Positions 11,931 through 19,411 of a stretch of 64,000 bases of DNA are shown piece by piece; position 1 is the first letter of the stretch; each line of letters opens with the position of its first letter. The notes under the pieces are model-generated. The model was not told where the DNA came from and made no database searches. It saw only the letters and a list, made by a program, of their open reading frames with translations. This DNA comes from Paenibacillus sp. YN15 (GTDB lineage Bacteria > Bacillota > Bacilli > Paenibacillales > NBRC-103111), in contig NZ_QMFA01000001.1 in assembly GCF_003285005.1 (NCBI RefSeq), positions 437,713 through 501,712 of the forward strand. Direction: 5' to 3'. A program made the position numbers and the translations under genes.

Positions 11931-12647
11931 ATGGTACTCGCTGCATATCTGGTTTTAGGCTTCCTCGATACGTTGGCCATTCTGGCAATCATGTTTAAGC
12001 TATTCAGGATACCGTTTTTTGAATATTTCAAGGAGCATGTAGCGTTGTCGGCCATCATTGCCTGTTCTTCTTACCTGTTTAGAGTTGAGGTTGGCTCATC
12101 CACGCTTGATATGATTGCCCAGATCTCTATGTATATTGGATTTTTGATCTTTGTGATTAAGATCCGGATTGTCAAATCAGTCATCATCGCCTGTGCCGGC
12201 TACAGCGCATTCGCAGCCATCCAGGTGATTATCTCAGTTCCCATCTTCTTAAGCGGTTTCATGAATAGCGCAGTAGTGAAGGATGCCTTTGGAATGGACA
12301 TCAATATCATACAAGTGGTTTCAGAACTCATAACCTTCCTCATCTGCTTCATTCTCCATAAGAAACAATGGGGATGGTCGTATGTGATCCGTCCTCCCCA
12401 TGATTTTTTTGTGAAGGAACCGTCCAATCCCTTGGAGAAGAAGCTGCTTGTTGTGGCTGTTGTAGTGATGCTGAGCTTCCTCGCAATTTTTATAGCCTAT
12501 CAGCATGTTTCCTTTTACCTGGTAACTGCGATAAACATAGTTTGCTATTTGTGGCTTTACATGATTTCCAGAATGAGGGATTATTATGATGCCAGACGTA
12601 GTAGAATGGACCGCCTACCACCTAATAAAATGGAAGAAAGGCTCTGA
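11931..12647 (+). CDS. AgrC-like membrane protein lacking a kinase domain
   Basis: A 238-residue protein with six or seven predicted membrane helices and a short basic cytoplasmic tail (SRMRDYYDARRSRMD). The layout resembles the sensor half of AgrC-type receptors, but the protein ends where the dimerisation helix and GHKL ATPase domain would begin. It is therefore either a receptor without kinase or an unrelated membrane protein; no catalytic motif is present. TGGTATAAT, an extended -10, lies at 11901-11909, and AAAGGTG precedes the ATG. It overlaps the AgrB-like gene by 62 bases and is AT-richer than the flanking operons. Confidence 0.6.
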   Translation: MVLAAYLVLGFLDTLAILAIMFKLFRIPFFEYFKEHVALSAIIACSSYLFRVEVGSSTLDMIAQISMYIGFLIFVIKIRIVKSVIIACAGYSAFAAIQVIISVPIFLSGFMNSAVVKDAFGMDINIIQVVSELITFLICFILHKKQWGWSYVIRPPHDFFVKEPSNPLEKKLLVVAVVVMLSFLAIFIAYQHVSFYLVTAINIVCYLWLYMISRMRDYYDARRSRMDRLPPNKMEERL

Positions 12648-13086
12648 ACCGGATGAAAGCGATGAGGAGACGTATCAGGGTCTCTCCTTCCTCATAAGCA
12701 ATTGCTCCGTTATATTCTTAAGTTTGGCTATTGCTTTCTTTACCGGGAACCTTGTTGAATGTGTCTTTGCCATAGCGGCTTTCTGGACAACCAGAATGGT
12801 CACAGGCGGCTTTCACATGAAAACATTAACGGGTTGCGTCGTGTTATCGGTGTCCATTTTCACGGTTATTTCTTATCTGGAGATTCCGGATTCATATTTC
12901 CTTTATTTCCTGGTTCCAGCTTTAATCATTATTGCTATTTGGCGTGATAAAGAGGAGCAAATCAATCTGAAGCACATTTTGGTCATATGCGGATTTGCCG
13001 CCATACTTCTCGGGTTATTCATTGTTCCATCCACGGTGGCTTTATCTATATGTATCCAGGCCCTTACTTTATTTGGAAGGAGGTGA
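12586..13086 (+). CDS. AgrB-like peptide-processing membrane protease
   Basis: AgrB proteins cleave and cyclise the AgrD precursor at the membrane. This 166-residue protein has the family core FWTTRMVTGGFHMKTLTGC: Arg70, Gly75, His77 and Cys84 fall at the same residue numbers as the functional residues of Staphylococcus aureus AgrB (recalled numbering). Four or more membrane helices follow. GAGGGA lies 5 bases before the ATG, inside the upstream membrane-protein gene. The stop codon is embedded in the strong ribosome site (AAGGAGGTGA) of the following peptide gene, as in agrBD operons. Confidence 0.85.
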   Translation: MMPDVVEWTAYHLIKWKKGSEPDESDEETYQGLSFLISNCSVIFLSLAIAFFTGNLVECVFAIAAFWTTRMVTGGFHMKTLTGCVVLSVSIFTVISYLEIPDSYFLYFLVPALIIIAIWRDKEEQINLKHILVICGFAAILLGLFIVPSTVALSICIQALTLFGRR

Positions 13087-13090
13087 GAGT

Positions 13091-13195
13091 ATGAATAAGA
13101 AGCCGGTTGTAAGCCAAAAGAAGAATCTCTTGGCGGGATTGCGCAAAGGTGTGTTGGGAAACCAAGTGAAGCCGATGAAATCCCTCAAGAAGTAA
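13091..13195 (+). CDS. 34-aa basic peptide in the agrD position, no Cys
   Basis: Starts MNKKPVVSQKKNLLAGLRKG and ends VLGNQVKPMKSLKK. Its ribosome site (AAGGAGGTGA) is a near-perfect match to the 16S anti-SD and overlaps the agrB-like stop. The position is that of AgrD, but canonical AgrD features are absent: there is no Cys for a thiolactone, no amphipathic N-helix followed by an acidic tail, and no Asp or Glu at all (about ten basic residues). Ser8 and Ser31 are the only candidates for a lactone. It could be a divergent signal precursor, a linear cationic peptide, or a small protein unrelated to AgrB. Confidence 0.65.
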   Translation: MNKKPVVSQKKNLLAGLRKGVLGNQVKPMKSLKK

Positions 13196-13209
13196 GGAAG
13201 TAAAAGCGT

Positions 13210-13608
13210 ATGAAGATGACAGGAGTCAGACTTTACAACAGAACTGGCGATGATACCGATTTTGTAGAGTTTGACTTGAAGACGGATTTAATGTTTATTG
13301 AACTAAGCAAAAAAGCTTTATACAAAAAGCTGCCCCATTCCATACCGGATAAAACCCCCATTTTTCATACTACCCACGGTCCGCTGATTACGATTATGTC
13401 GCTGCAGACCTTCTGGGTTATTCTTAAAGGTGTGGGGTATGAATTTCTGAATCCTTCACAACTGGTCAATATGAGCTTTGTGGAGGAGATCGTTATGGGA
13501 GATTACGGGGGATGCGATGCCATTTTGAAGGACCGGCAGAAAATAAGTGTTTCAGGGCCTATGCAGGAAAAATATAAGCATCTGATAAAAAGACCTGGTA
13601 AAATCTAG
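13210..13608 (+). CDS. LytTR DNA-binding domain protein (no receiver)
   Basis: A 132-residue protein that is essentially one LytTR domain: IFHTTHGPLITIMSLQTF, GYEFLNPSQLVNMSFVEEI and the DAILKDRQKISVSG strand follow the AgrA DNA-binding fold order. There is no receiver domain, so it cannot be controlled by a kinase in the usual way. AAGGAAG precedes the ATG at 13210, 14 bases after the peptide gene, so it belongs to the same operon. Inferred role: transcription regulator of, or acting beside, the Agr-like module. Confidence 0.8.
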   Translation: MKMTGVRLYNRTGDDTDFVEFDLKTDLMFIELSKKALYKKLPHSIPDKTPIFHTTHGPLITIMSLQTFWVILKGVGYEFLNPSQLVNMSFVEEIVMGDYGGCDAILKDRQKISVSGPMQEKYKHLIKRPGKI

Positions 13609-13616
13609 GTCTTTTT
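13587..13616 (+). terminator. Terminator ending the Agr-like operon
   Basis: Perfect 10-bp stem AAAAAGACCT / AGGTCTTTTT around a 10-base loop; the stop codon of the LytTR gene lies inside the hairpin. Confidence 0.9.
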
Positions 13617-13821
13617 ATTTTGGGCGCATATTATATCAGTAAAAGTTTGTAAAGTAAAGAAGTTTCGGGTAATACTCGATAGCAGGAAATATATCGACAA
13701 AATTCAACAGCGGCGATTGTAATTATTTTGTATATTGAGTACATGGGAATTTTATTCCATTGTTTCCCAAGTATTGTTGGTGAATTGGGGATATCCTAAA
13801 TGCTGTGAATGGAGGATGGGA

Positions 13822-14448
13822 ATGATAGAAGCGAAGGTGCGAAGAGCTATCATTGTCGATGAACATCCGCTTATGGCACAGGCAACGATAGAACTTCTTA
13901 ATCAAATTGGAAATATTGATGTGGTAGGGGTGTCCAAATCCTGCAATCAGGGCATAAGCGAGATTCAGCAATGGCAGCCGGACCTCCTGATTATGGATTA
14001 CAGAAAAGACATCACTTCAAATATATTGACGGAAATTAGGGAGGCTTGTCCCGATTTAAAAATAATCATTTTTACAGGCATTCCTATTGATCAAGTTGCC
14101 CCCGAAGTGTTTATGCAAGCCAATGGGGTGGTTTCCAAGGAAGAGAGTCATGACTCGGTAAGGCAAGCATTTTTATGCGTAATGAATGGATACTATATTG
14201 TGCCGGAATCTGTCCAGAAGCAGCTATCCTTTACCGGCCGCTTCGTTGACATGGAGTTGAGTGAAGAAGAGGTAGCCATTATGAATCTGATTCTGCAAGG
14301 ATGCACGTTGAATAAAATTGCGGAGCAGGTTTTTTTGAGCAAACGTTCCGTTGACAATTATCAGAAGCGGATTTTTCAAAAGATGGGTGTCAGCAACAGA
14401 ACGCAAGCCATTGAATTATTTATGAGGTCCCGATACTACAGAAAGTGA
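13822..14448 (+). CDS. NarL/FixJ-family response regulator
   Basis: A 208-residue two-domain regulator. The receiver has the acidic pair Asp13-Glu14 and phospho-acceptor Asp59 (LLIMDY). The C-terminal LuxR-type HTH contains LQGCTLNKIAEQVFLSKRSV and KMGVSNRTQAIE. It resembles ComA/DegU-type regulators. The ATG at 13822 is placed 6 bases after GGAGG; an ATG at 13816 touches that site and is less likely. No histidine kinase gene adjoins it. It follows the Agr-like operon terminator and has its own 205-base upstream region. Confidence 0.85.
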   Translation: MIEAKVRRAIIVDEHPLMAQATIELLNQIGNIDVVGVSKSCNQGISEIQQWQPDLLIMDYRKDITSNILTEIREACPDLKIIIFTGIPIDQVAPEVFMQANGVVSKEESHDSVRQAFLCVMNGYYIVPESVQKQLSFTGRFVDMELSEEEVAIMNLILQGCTLNKIAEQVFLSKRSVDNYQKRIFQKMGVSNRTQAIELFMRSRYYRK

Positions 14449-14613
14449 TTGAGCGGAAATTTCTCCTTCTCCAAAGAAGGCGGAAAGCATAGAGGCAGAC
14501 TGGAATTCTGCATGATGTATGTCCATGAAGAGGCTGCCGGATATTTGAAGCTGAATATCAATGATGCCCAATCCAAAAGAATTTGGATCCGGCATCAATT
14601 CCATAGACATTAG
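14449..14613 (+). other. Unassigned 54-codon open frame, possible gene remnant
   Basis: Directly after the response regulator stop, a frame opens with TTG and runs to a TAG at 14611-14613 (contains YVHEEAAGYLKLNINDAQSK). There is no ribosome site of its own and I do not recognise the product. It may be the remains of a partner gene. Confidence 0.25.
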
Positions 14614-14642
14614 TTGAACAGCCGATTGTTTATATTTTCCGC

Positions 14643-14688
14643 TTGCATAAGAACATGTATTCGTGCATATAATACGAATATATGTTCT
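14643..14688 (+). promoter_or_regulatory. Promoter flanked by two LexA-like dyads
   Basis: TATAAT at 14668-14673 is bracketed by AGAACATGTATTCG (14650-14663) and CGAATATATGTTCT (14675-14688). Both resemble the Gram-positive SOS box CGAACATATGTTCG. Together they also form one larger inverted repeat. TTGCAT at 14643-14648 is a possible -35 with a long 19-base spacer. SOS control of the next gene is inferred. Confidence 0.5.
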
Positions 14689-14709
14689 TATTTTTTGGAG
14701 GCGGTCAGG

Positions 14710-14892
14710 ATGGAAAAGTATGTGGGCCAAACCGTCACGATTATTTATCAGGACAAATCGGGAGCGTTCAGCAAACGCCGGGTCCGGGTGCTGGCGGTGG
14801 ATGGCGGCAGGATCAAGGCATATTGCTATTCCGCAAGGGGGCCGCGGCTGTTTCTGGCCGAGCGGATTATGGCTGTGCAGCCGGCGGCATAA
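14710..14892 (+). CDS. Small WYL-like domain protein (60 aa)
   Basis: Begins MEKYVGQTVTIIYQDKSGA; the following R-R-V-R-V-L and GRIKAYCYSARGPRLF match the second half of a WYL domain (a small ligand- or nucleic-acid-sensing beta fold often found in regulators of DNA stress and defence genes). There is no HTH and no room for one. GGAGG lies 8 bases before the ATG. The promoter is overlapped by LexA-like dyads, suggesting DNA-damage induction. Confidence 0.7.
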   Translation: MEKYVGQTVTIIYQDKSGAFSKRRVRVLAVDGGRIKAYCYSARGPRLFLAERIMAVQPAA

Positions 14893-14895
14893 CCA

Positions 14896-14930
14896 CAAAA
14901 AGAGCAGGGAGGACGGAATCCCCTGCTCTT
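14896..14930 (-). terminator. Terminator of the MMPL transcript
   Basis: AAGAGCAGGG / CCCTGCTCTT stem; read on the minus strand it is followed by TTTTTGTGG, just past the MMPL stop. Confidence 0.75.
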
Positions 14931-14941
14931 GAAAATTGAAT

Positions 14942-17323
14942 TTAGTGTCTCTTGCCGGTTTTTGGCTTGGCGGTATGGTCTGCCCCGCCTTGGTGCTCCA
15001 GCGCTGCGAGGAGCTTGTCGCCCTCCACGTCCAGATTGGGCAGAAGACGATCCAGCCGTTTGGGCAGCCACCAGGCTTTGTCGCCGAAGATGGCCATGGC
15101 GGCGGGAACCAGCGCCATGCGGATGATAAAGGCATCGATCAAAATGCCGATAGCCAAGGCAAACCCTATTTGCTTGATCATGATGTCCGGCGACAGCACG
15201 AAGCCTGCGAATACGGATACCATGATGACTGCAGCCGCCACTACTACCCGGCTGGCCTGATTGTAGCCGTGGTTCACGCTTGCTGCGCCCCGATGGCCGT
15301 GGACGTAGGATTCGCGCATGGAGGAGACCAGGAAGACCTGGTAGTCCATGGCCAGACCGTACAGAATGCCTGTTACCAGGATGGGGATAAAGCTTAGCAG
15401 CGGGCCGCCGGTGTCAAACCCGAACAGCTCCTTCATCCAGCCCCATTGGAATATGGCGGTTGTAATGCCGAAGGTGGCCAGCACACTGAGCAGGAAGCCC
15501 ACAGTGGCTTTGATCGGAACAAGCACGGACCGGAAGACCAGCAGCAGAATAATCAGGGATAGGATGACGATGATGCCGATATAAACGGGGAAAACCTCTC
15601 CCAGCTTGGAGGACATATCGATATTGATGGCCGTAAAGCCGGTTACGCCCAGCTTTACATGGTAGGTCTGGGCGAGGGCCGAGTCGGCGTCGCGCAGATT
15701 GGTAACCAGGTCCTTGGTGGCCTCGTCAGTGGGGCCCGTGCCGGGAATAACGCTCAGAATAGCCACACTGCCGTCCGGCTTCATGCCAAGCGGGGATACC
15801 ACCGACACATCGGGCACCTTCTGGATATCCTGGACAAGCCCCCCAAGAACCTGGGGCGTGATGGCTTGCGAGGGGTCCTGAGGCTCCGCCACAATTACCA
15901 GCGGTCCGTTGAAGCCTTCGCCGAACCCTTTGGAGATGGCGTCGTAGCTTTGACGTTGGGGGGTGTCCAGATTCGCTGTGGCGCCTGACGGCATACCCAG
16001 CTTCATCTCCATAGCCGGTATGGCCGCGGTGCCCAGGATCACAATAACGACTACAATGACGGCCCACCGGAATTTGATGACTCCCTTCACCCATTTGTCG
16101 GCCGCCCCATGCTCCTGGCCGGCTGCAGCCTTCGTGCGCGCCTTGTCCCGGGCTTTGGCGGAGCAGATGCGTTCACCCACCAGACCAAGCAAGGCGGGCA
16201 GCAGGGTAAGAGCAATCAGCACATTGAAGAAAACCGTTACCGAGGCAATCAGCGCCATGATGCTCAGGAACGAAATGCGGATAACCAATAATCCGCACAG
16301 CGCAATGATCACCGTAAGGCCGGCGAAGAATACGGCGCTGCCGGCTGTACCTACCGCGCGGCTTGCCGCTTCCCGGGCGGTCAGCCCATGGTCGAAGATA
16401 AGGCGGCGCTGCCGGTTGACGATAAAGAGAGAATAATCGATCCCCACAGCCAGCCCCACCATCAGAGCCAGAACCGGAGTAATGGATGTCATGGCGACAA
16501 AGCTGGAAAGGGCAAAGGCGCCTCCTACGCCGATGGCAACCCCCACCAGCGCGATCAGAATCGGCAGCCCTGCCGCCACGACGGAGCCAAGGGTCATAAT
16601 CAGGACAACGGCTGCAAGGATCAGGCCGTATACCTCATTGGAGCCGATGGCCACCTCGGCGTCTCTTAGGCTGTCGCTGGGCAAGGCCTGGATGCCGGTG
16701 CCGCTCTCCGCTTCCGTCACGGCCTCTACGATGGCATCGGTAACACCGGAGGGCAGGGAGGTTTGCTGCACGGTAAACTGGAATTGGAACAGCGCCACAC
16801 TGCCGTCTGTGGCGATGAGCACGCCGGGGACGGGAAGCCCGTTTACCATCAGCGGACCGTAAGGCGGCATTTGGGCAGCGGCGGCAGCACCGGCAGCCCC
16901 GGCGGCATCAGCCCCGCCGGCCGCTCCTTGGGCGCCTGCGGCTTGCCCCGCCTGCGCGCCCTGCTGCTGCGAGGAGCCGGCAGCGGCAGCCAATTCCGCC
17001 GGATTAATAACATAATCCATGGTGTACACCTTGTTCACCGCGTTGGTTATGGCAGCTACACGCTCAGGCGTATCCAGACGTTCTCCCGCGGGGGCGGTAA
17101 AGACCACACTGGCTTGCCCGCCGGAGGCTTCCGGCAGCTCTGTCGCCAGTTTATCCAGCACCTTTTGCGATTCGGTGCCTTCCATTTTGAACTCGCTGCT
17201 GATATGAACGCCGTTGAAGCCCAGCAAAGCAAGGACGACGGCAAGCACTATGATCCAGGCGCTGATAAAATACCAGGGCTTGTCATAGGCCTTTCTTCCG
17301 ATTTTGTACAAGAATGTAGACAT
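14942..17323 (-). CDS. MMPL/RND family transporter
   Basis: A 793-residue proton-driven exporter of the MMPL type, with about twelve membrane helices in two halves. The signature GLAVGIDYSLFIVNRQR in the first half and GLAMDYQVFLVSSMRE in the second carry the Asp-Tyr pairs typical of proton relay. Two extracytoplasmic domains lie after helices 1 and 7. Residues 111-151 are an unusual Ala/Gly/Gln low-complexity insert in the first domain. Substrates are unknown (lipids or drugs in the family). AAAGGAGAGG lies 12 bases before the ATG; the TetR gene is 45 bases upstream, so the pair is probably one operon. Confidence 0.9.
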   Translation of the reverse strand: MSTFLYKIGRKAYDKPWYFISAWIIVLAVVLALLGFNGVHISSEFKMEGTESQKVLDKLATELPEASGGQASVVFTAPAGERLDTPERVAAITNAVNKVYTMDYVINPAELAAAAGSSQQQGAQAGQAAGAQGAAGGADAAGAAGAAAAAQMPPYGPLMVNGLPVPGVLIATDGSVALFQFQFTVQQTSLPSGVTDAIVEAVTEAESGTGIQALPSDSLRDAEVAIGSNEVYGLILAAVVLIMTLGSVVAAGLPILIALVGVAIGVGGAFALSSFVAMTSITPVLALMVGLAVGIDYSLFIVNRQRRLIFDHGLTAREAASRAVGTAGSAVFFAGLTVIIALCGLLVIRISFLSIMALIASVTVFFNVLIALTLLPALLGLVGERICSAKARDKARTKAAAGQEHGAADKWVKGVIKFRWAVIVVVIVILGTAAIPAMEMKLGMPSGATANLDTPQRQSYDAISKGFGEGFNGPLVIVAEPQDPSQAITPQVLGGLVQDIQKVPDVSVVSPLGMKPDGSVAILSVIPGTGPTDEATKDLVTNLRDADSALAQTYHVKLGVTGFTAINIDMSSKLGEVFPVYIGIIVILSLIILLLVFRSVLVPIKATVGFLLSVLATFGITTAIFQWGWMKELFGFDTGGPLLSFIPILVTGILYGLAMDYQVFLVSSMRESYVHGHRGAASVNHGYNQASRVVVAAAVIMVSVFAGFVLSPDIMIKQIGFALAIGILIDAFIIRMALVPAAMAIFGDKAWWLPKRLDRLLPNLDVEGDKLLAALEHQGGADHTAKPKTGKRH

Positions 17324-17368
17324 TGCGGTATAGTCCTCTCCTTTTTCTATAACTGTTGGACCGTGATT

Positions 17369-17989
17369 CTAAAAGCCGTTCCGCAAATAATGGAAGGTTG
17401 TTTCCAGATACTCTTCAAAAGGAGTGTCCCCTTCCCCGTCTGCGCCGGATTGCCCCGGCAGCAGCACATTCAAAGTGCCGTCGACCACGGGCAGCATGGC
17501 CCCGTATACCGCACCTATAAGAAGATGGATATACACTTCCGGATAACGGCCGGGAGTCAATTCCCACAACGACTCCTGGGCATCCGCCAGAAGGCTGCGG
17601 AAGACGCTGAGGATATAGGGCTCCAGCGTAGAATGCTTCTTGGAGAGGGCTACCACTTCCCGCATTTTCAGCAGAAGGCTGGCGGTAAACTGGGTTCTCA
17701 TCGTCTCGTACAGCATATCCAGAAGGGGAGTTTCCTTGGGCATGCTGGCCAAGAGCTGTTCGGCTTCGTCGTGCTGGCTTCCGGCAAGGGAGATGGCGGC
17801 TGTGGCCACTGCTTCTTCTTTGCAGGAGAAATAGTTGGCGAAGGTCCGCCTGGAGTATCCGGCCCGCTGCACCACATCGTCCACCACAAATCCGTCCAGT
17901 CCCCGCTCCACCGCAAGCTCGAACGCCGCATTGGCCAGGGCATAAGCAGTCGCTTCTTTCTTCAAGTCACGCAAGCTGGTTTTGTTCAA
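17369..17989 (-). CDS. TetR family regulator of the MMPL transporter
   Basis: A 206-residue repressor with an N-terminal HTH (GFVVDDVVQRAGYSRRTFANYF, residues about 33-54) and a helical ligand-binding domain. It is encoded upstream of, and on the same strand as, the MMPL exporter. Its promoter region contains three phased copies of a 13-bp dyad (18052-18098), a natural autoregulatory operator. The inferred role is repression of itself and the exporter until a ligand binds. Confidence 0.9.
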   Translation of the reverse strand: MNKTSLRDLKKEATAYALANAAFELAVERGLDGFVVDDVVQRAGYSRRTFANYFSCKEEAVATAAISLAGSQHDEAEQLLASMPKETPLLDMLYETMRTQFTASLLLKMREVVALSKKHSTLEPYILSVFRSLLADAQESLWELTPGRYPEVYIHLLIGAVYGAMLPVVDGTLNVLLPGQSGADGEGDTPFEEYLETTFHYLRNGF

Positions 17990-18051
17990 ATGTAAGATTC
18001 ACCGCCTTTCCGCAAGAGGATTCTGTTCTCTACGTAAGCCTAGCATATTAT

Positions 18052-18098
18052 TGCCCAATGTGCAATAATGCACTTTGTGCAAATATGCCCGATGTGCA
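18052..18098 (-). promoter_or_regulatory. Triple operator, 13-bp dyads at 17-bp pitch
   Basis: TGCCCAATGTGCA (18052), TGCACTTTGTGCA (18069) and TGCCCGATGTGCA (18086) start exactly 17 bases apart; the middle one is palindromic (TGCAC-TTT-GTGCA). TTGCAC of the minus strand can serve as -35 of the tetR promoter. Confidence 0.7.
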
Positions 18099-18203
18099 AA
18101 AAAAGTCCGGCACAACAGGAAGTTTTTTTCAGAATAAAGATGGGCGGAGGAAGTGAATCTAAGGGAAGAACCCAAATCTGATTTGGAAGAAGGAGTATCC
18201 CTT

Positions 18204-19313
18204 ATGAGGAAATCTGCGCGAATAAGCGCCATAATCTGTTTGGCTGCCGCCTTGGCCGTCACCTCGGCATGTGCGGGCGTGGGCAGCCGGCATTCCGCCG
18301 ACCGTGACCGGGCCGTTTCCCCCCAAGCCGAGAATTCCCCTTATTCAAGCGGGTCATGGGCATCCGACAACATGTCCATCCTAAGCGGATCGCCGGGGCC
18401 TGTCGGTTTGCCGGCAGTTCCCGGCGAAGCCTCGCTTCCCCTGAAGGTTGCCGACGGGGAGGAATATGTGGAGGTGGAGCAGCTGATCCGTTTGGCCGGC
18501 TTCAGGTTCAAATGGGACGATAACCGGCAAACGCTGAAGTTTGGCGATAACGATGCCGCGTTTGAGCTGAAGCTGGATTCTGTGGATGCTCGCAAGGAGG
18601 ATGACCAGCTGCGGCTCAAAAACCCGCCCCGGATGATTGACGGCGTTCCCTGCATTCCCGTATCCGCGGTGTCGGATTTGCTGACGGATGAGCTGGTATT
18701 TGCCAAGGAAGGCCAGTCCTTGATGCTGAAGCCGTCCCCGGAGCAGCTTCCGCTGAAGGTGGATGAGGATGCGCCGTTGCCGGAAGGCAGCGCCCTGGAT
18801 TTCGGCGATGACCCGGAGGACCCCTACAAGCAGGCGGCTGCGGATATGTCCGCTGCGGCGCTGCCTGCCGACGACGGACTGGAGGCTGCGGTCCCTGCGG
18901 CGGTCCTCAAGGATATCAACATTCCCGCCTTGATTGCCAGAGCCCGGACTTATTTGGGTGTCCGTTATGAATTCGGAGCTGAACCATACCCGAAATCCGG
19001 TACCTTTGACTGCTCCACCTATACCGCCTATCTGTTTGATAAATACGGAATTGCTCTGCCGCGGACAGCCCGGGCCCAGGCGAAGCTTGGCAATACAGTC
19101 AGCCGCAGCAGCCTGCGGGTGGGAGATTTGCTCTATTTCTATGTGCCGGGCCGTTTCCAGACCAACAAGACAGTTGGCCATGTGGGCATTTATATAGGGA
19201 ACCGGAACATGATTCATGCTTCCCCCGAGCCCAAGGACGGGGTTCAGATCACCAGCATCGACAAGGCCTACTGGAAAAGAACCTTTCTGCTCGCCAAACG
19301 GATTGCGAAGTAA
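18204..19313 (+). CDS. NlpC/P60 cell-wall peptidase, probable lipoprotein
   Basis: A 369-residue secreted protein. A basic, hydrophobic leader ends in a lipobox-like LAVTSAC (Cys23), suggesting lipid anchoring outside the membrane. Residues about 80-180 resemble a copper-amine-oxidase N-type stalk domain (YVEVEQLIRLAGFRFKWD). The NlpC/P60 domain (about 245-369) has the catalytic Cys in TFDCSTYT, His in VGHVGIYIG and a third residue in IHASP. It should cut peptidoglycan stem peptides. The ATG at 18204 follows AAGGAG by 8 bases. Transcribed divergently from tetR. Confidence 0.88.
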   Translation: MRKSARISAIICLAAALAVTSACAGVGSRHSADRDRAVSPQAENSPYSSGSWASDNMSILSGSPGPVGLPAVPGEASLPLKVADGEEYVEVEQLIRLAGFRFKWDDNRQTLKFGDNDAAFELKLDSVDARKEDDQLRLKNPPRMIDGVPCIPVSAVSDLLTDELVFAKEGQSLMLKPSPEQLPLKVDEDAPLPEGSALDFGDDPEDPYKQAAADMSAAALPADDGLEAAVPAAVLKDINIPALIARARTYLGVRYEFGAEPYPKSGTFDCSTYTAYLFDKYGIALPRTARAQAKLGNTVSRSSLRVGDLLYFYVPGRFQTNKTVGHVGIYIGNRNMIHASPEPKDGVQITSIDKAYWKRTFLLAKRIAK

Positions 19314-19321
19314 CGGATTCA

Positions 19322-19372
19322 AAAAAGACTGCTGTTTCCTCTCCTTCCGCGGAGGGGAACAGCAGTCTTTTT
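19322..19372. terminator. Bidirectional terminator
   Basis: 15-bp stem AAAAAGACTGCTGTT / AACAGCAGTCTTTTT between the converging NlpC/P60 and HD-GYP genes. Confidence 0.9.
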
Positions 19373-19411
19373 GCGCCTTTCATCAGGTAACCGGTTTCAA
19401 ATCCGCGGCCC

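Noticed and set aside
13091-13195. Calling the peptide gene agrD
   Set aside because: Position fits, but the absence of Cys and of the acidic tail makes the name unsafe; described by position instead.
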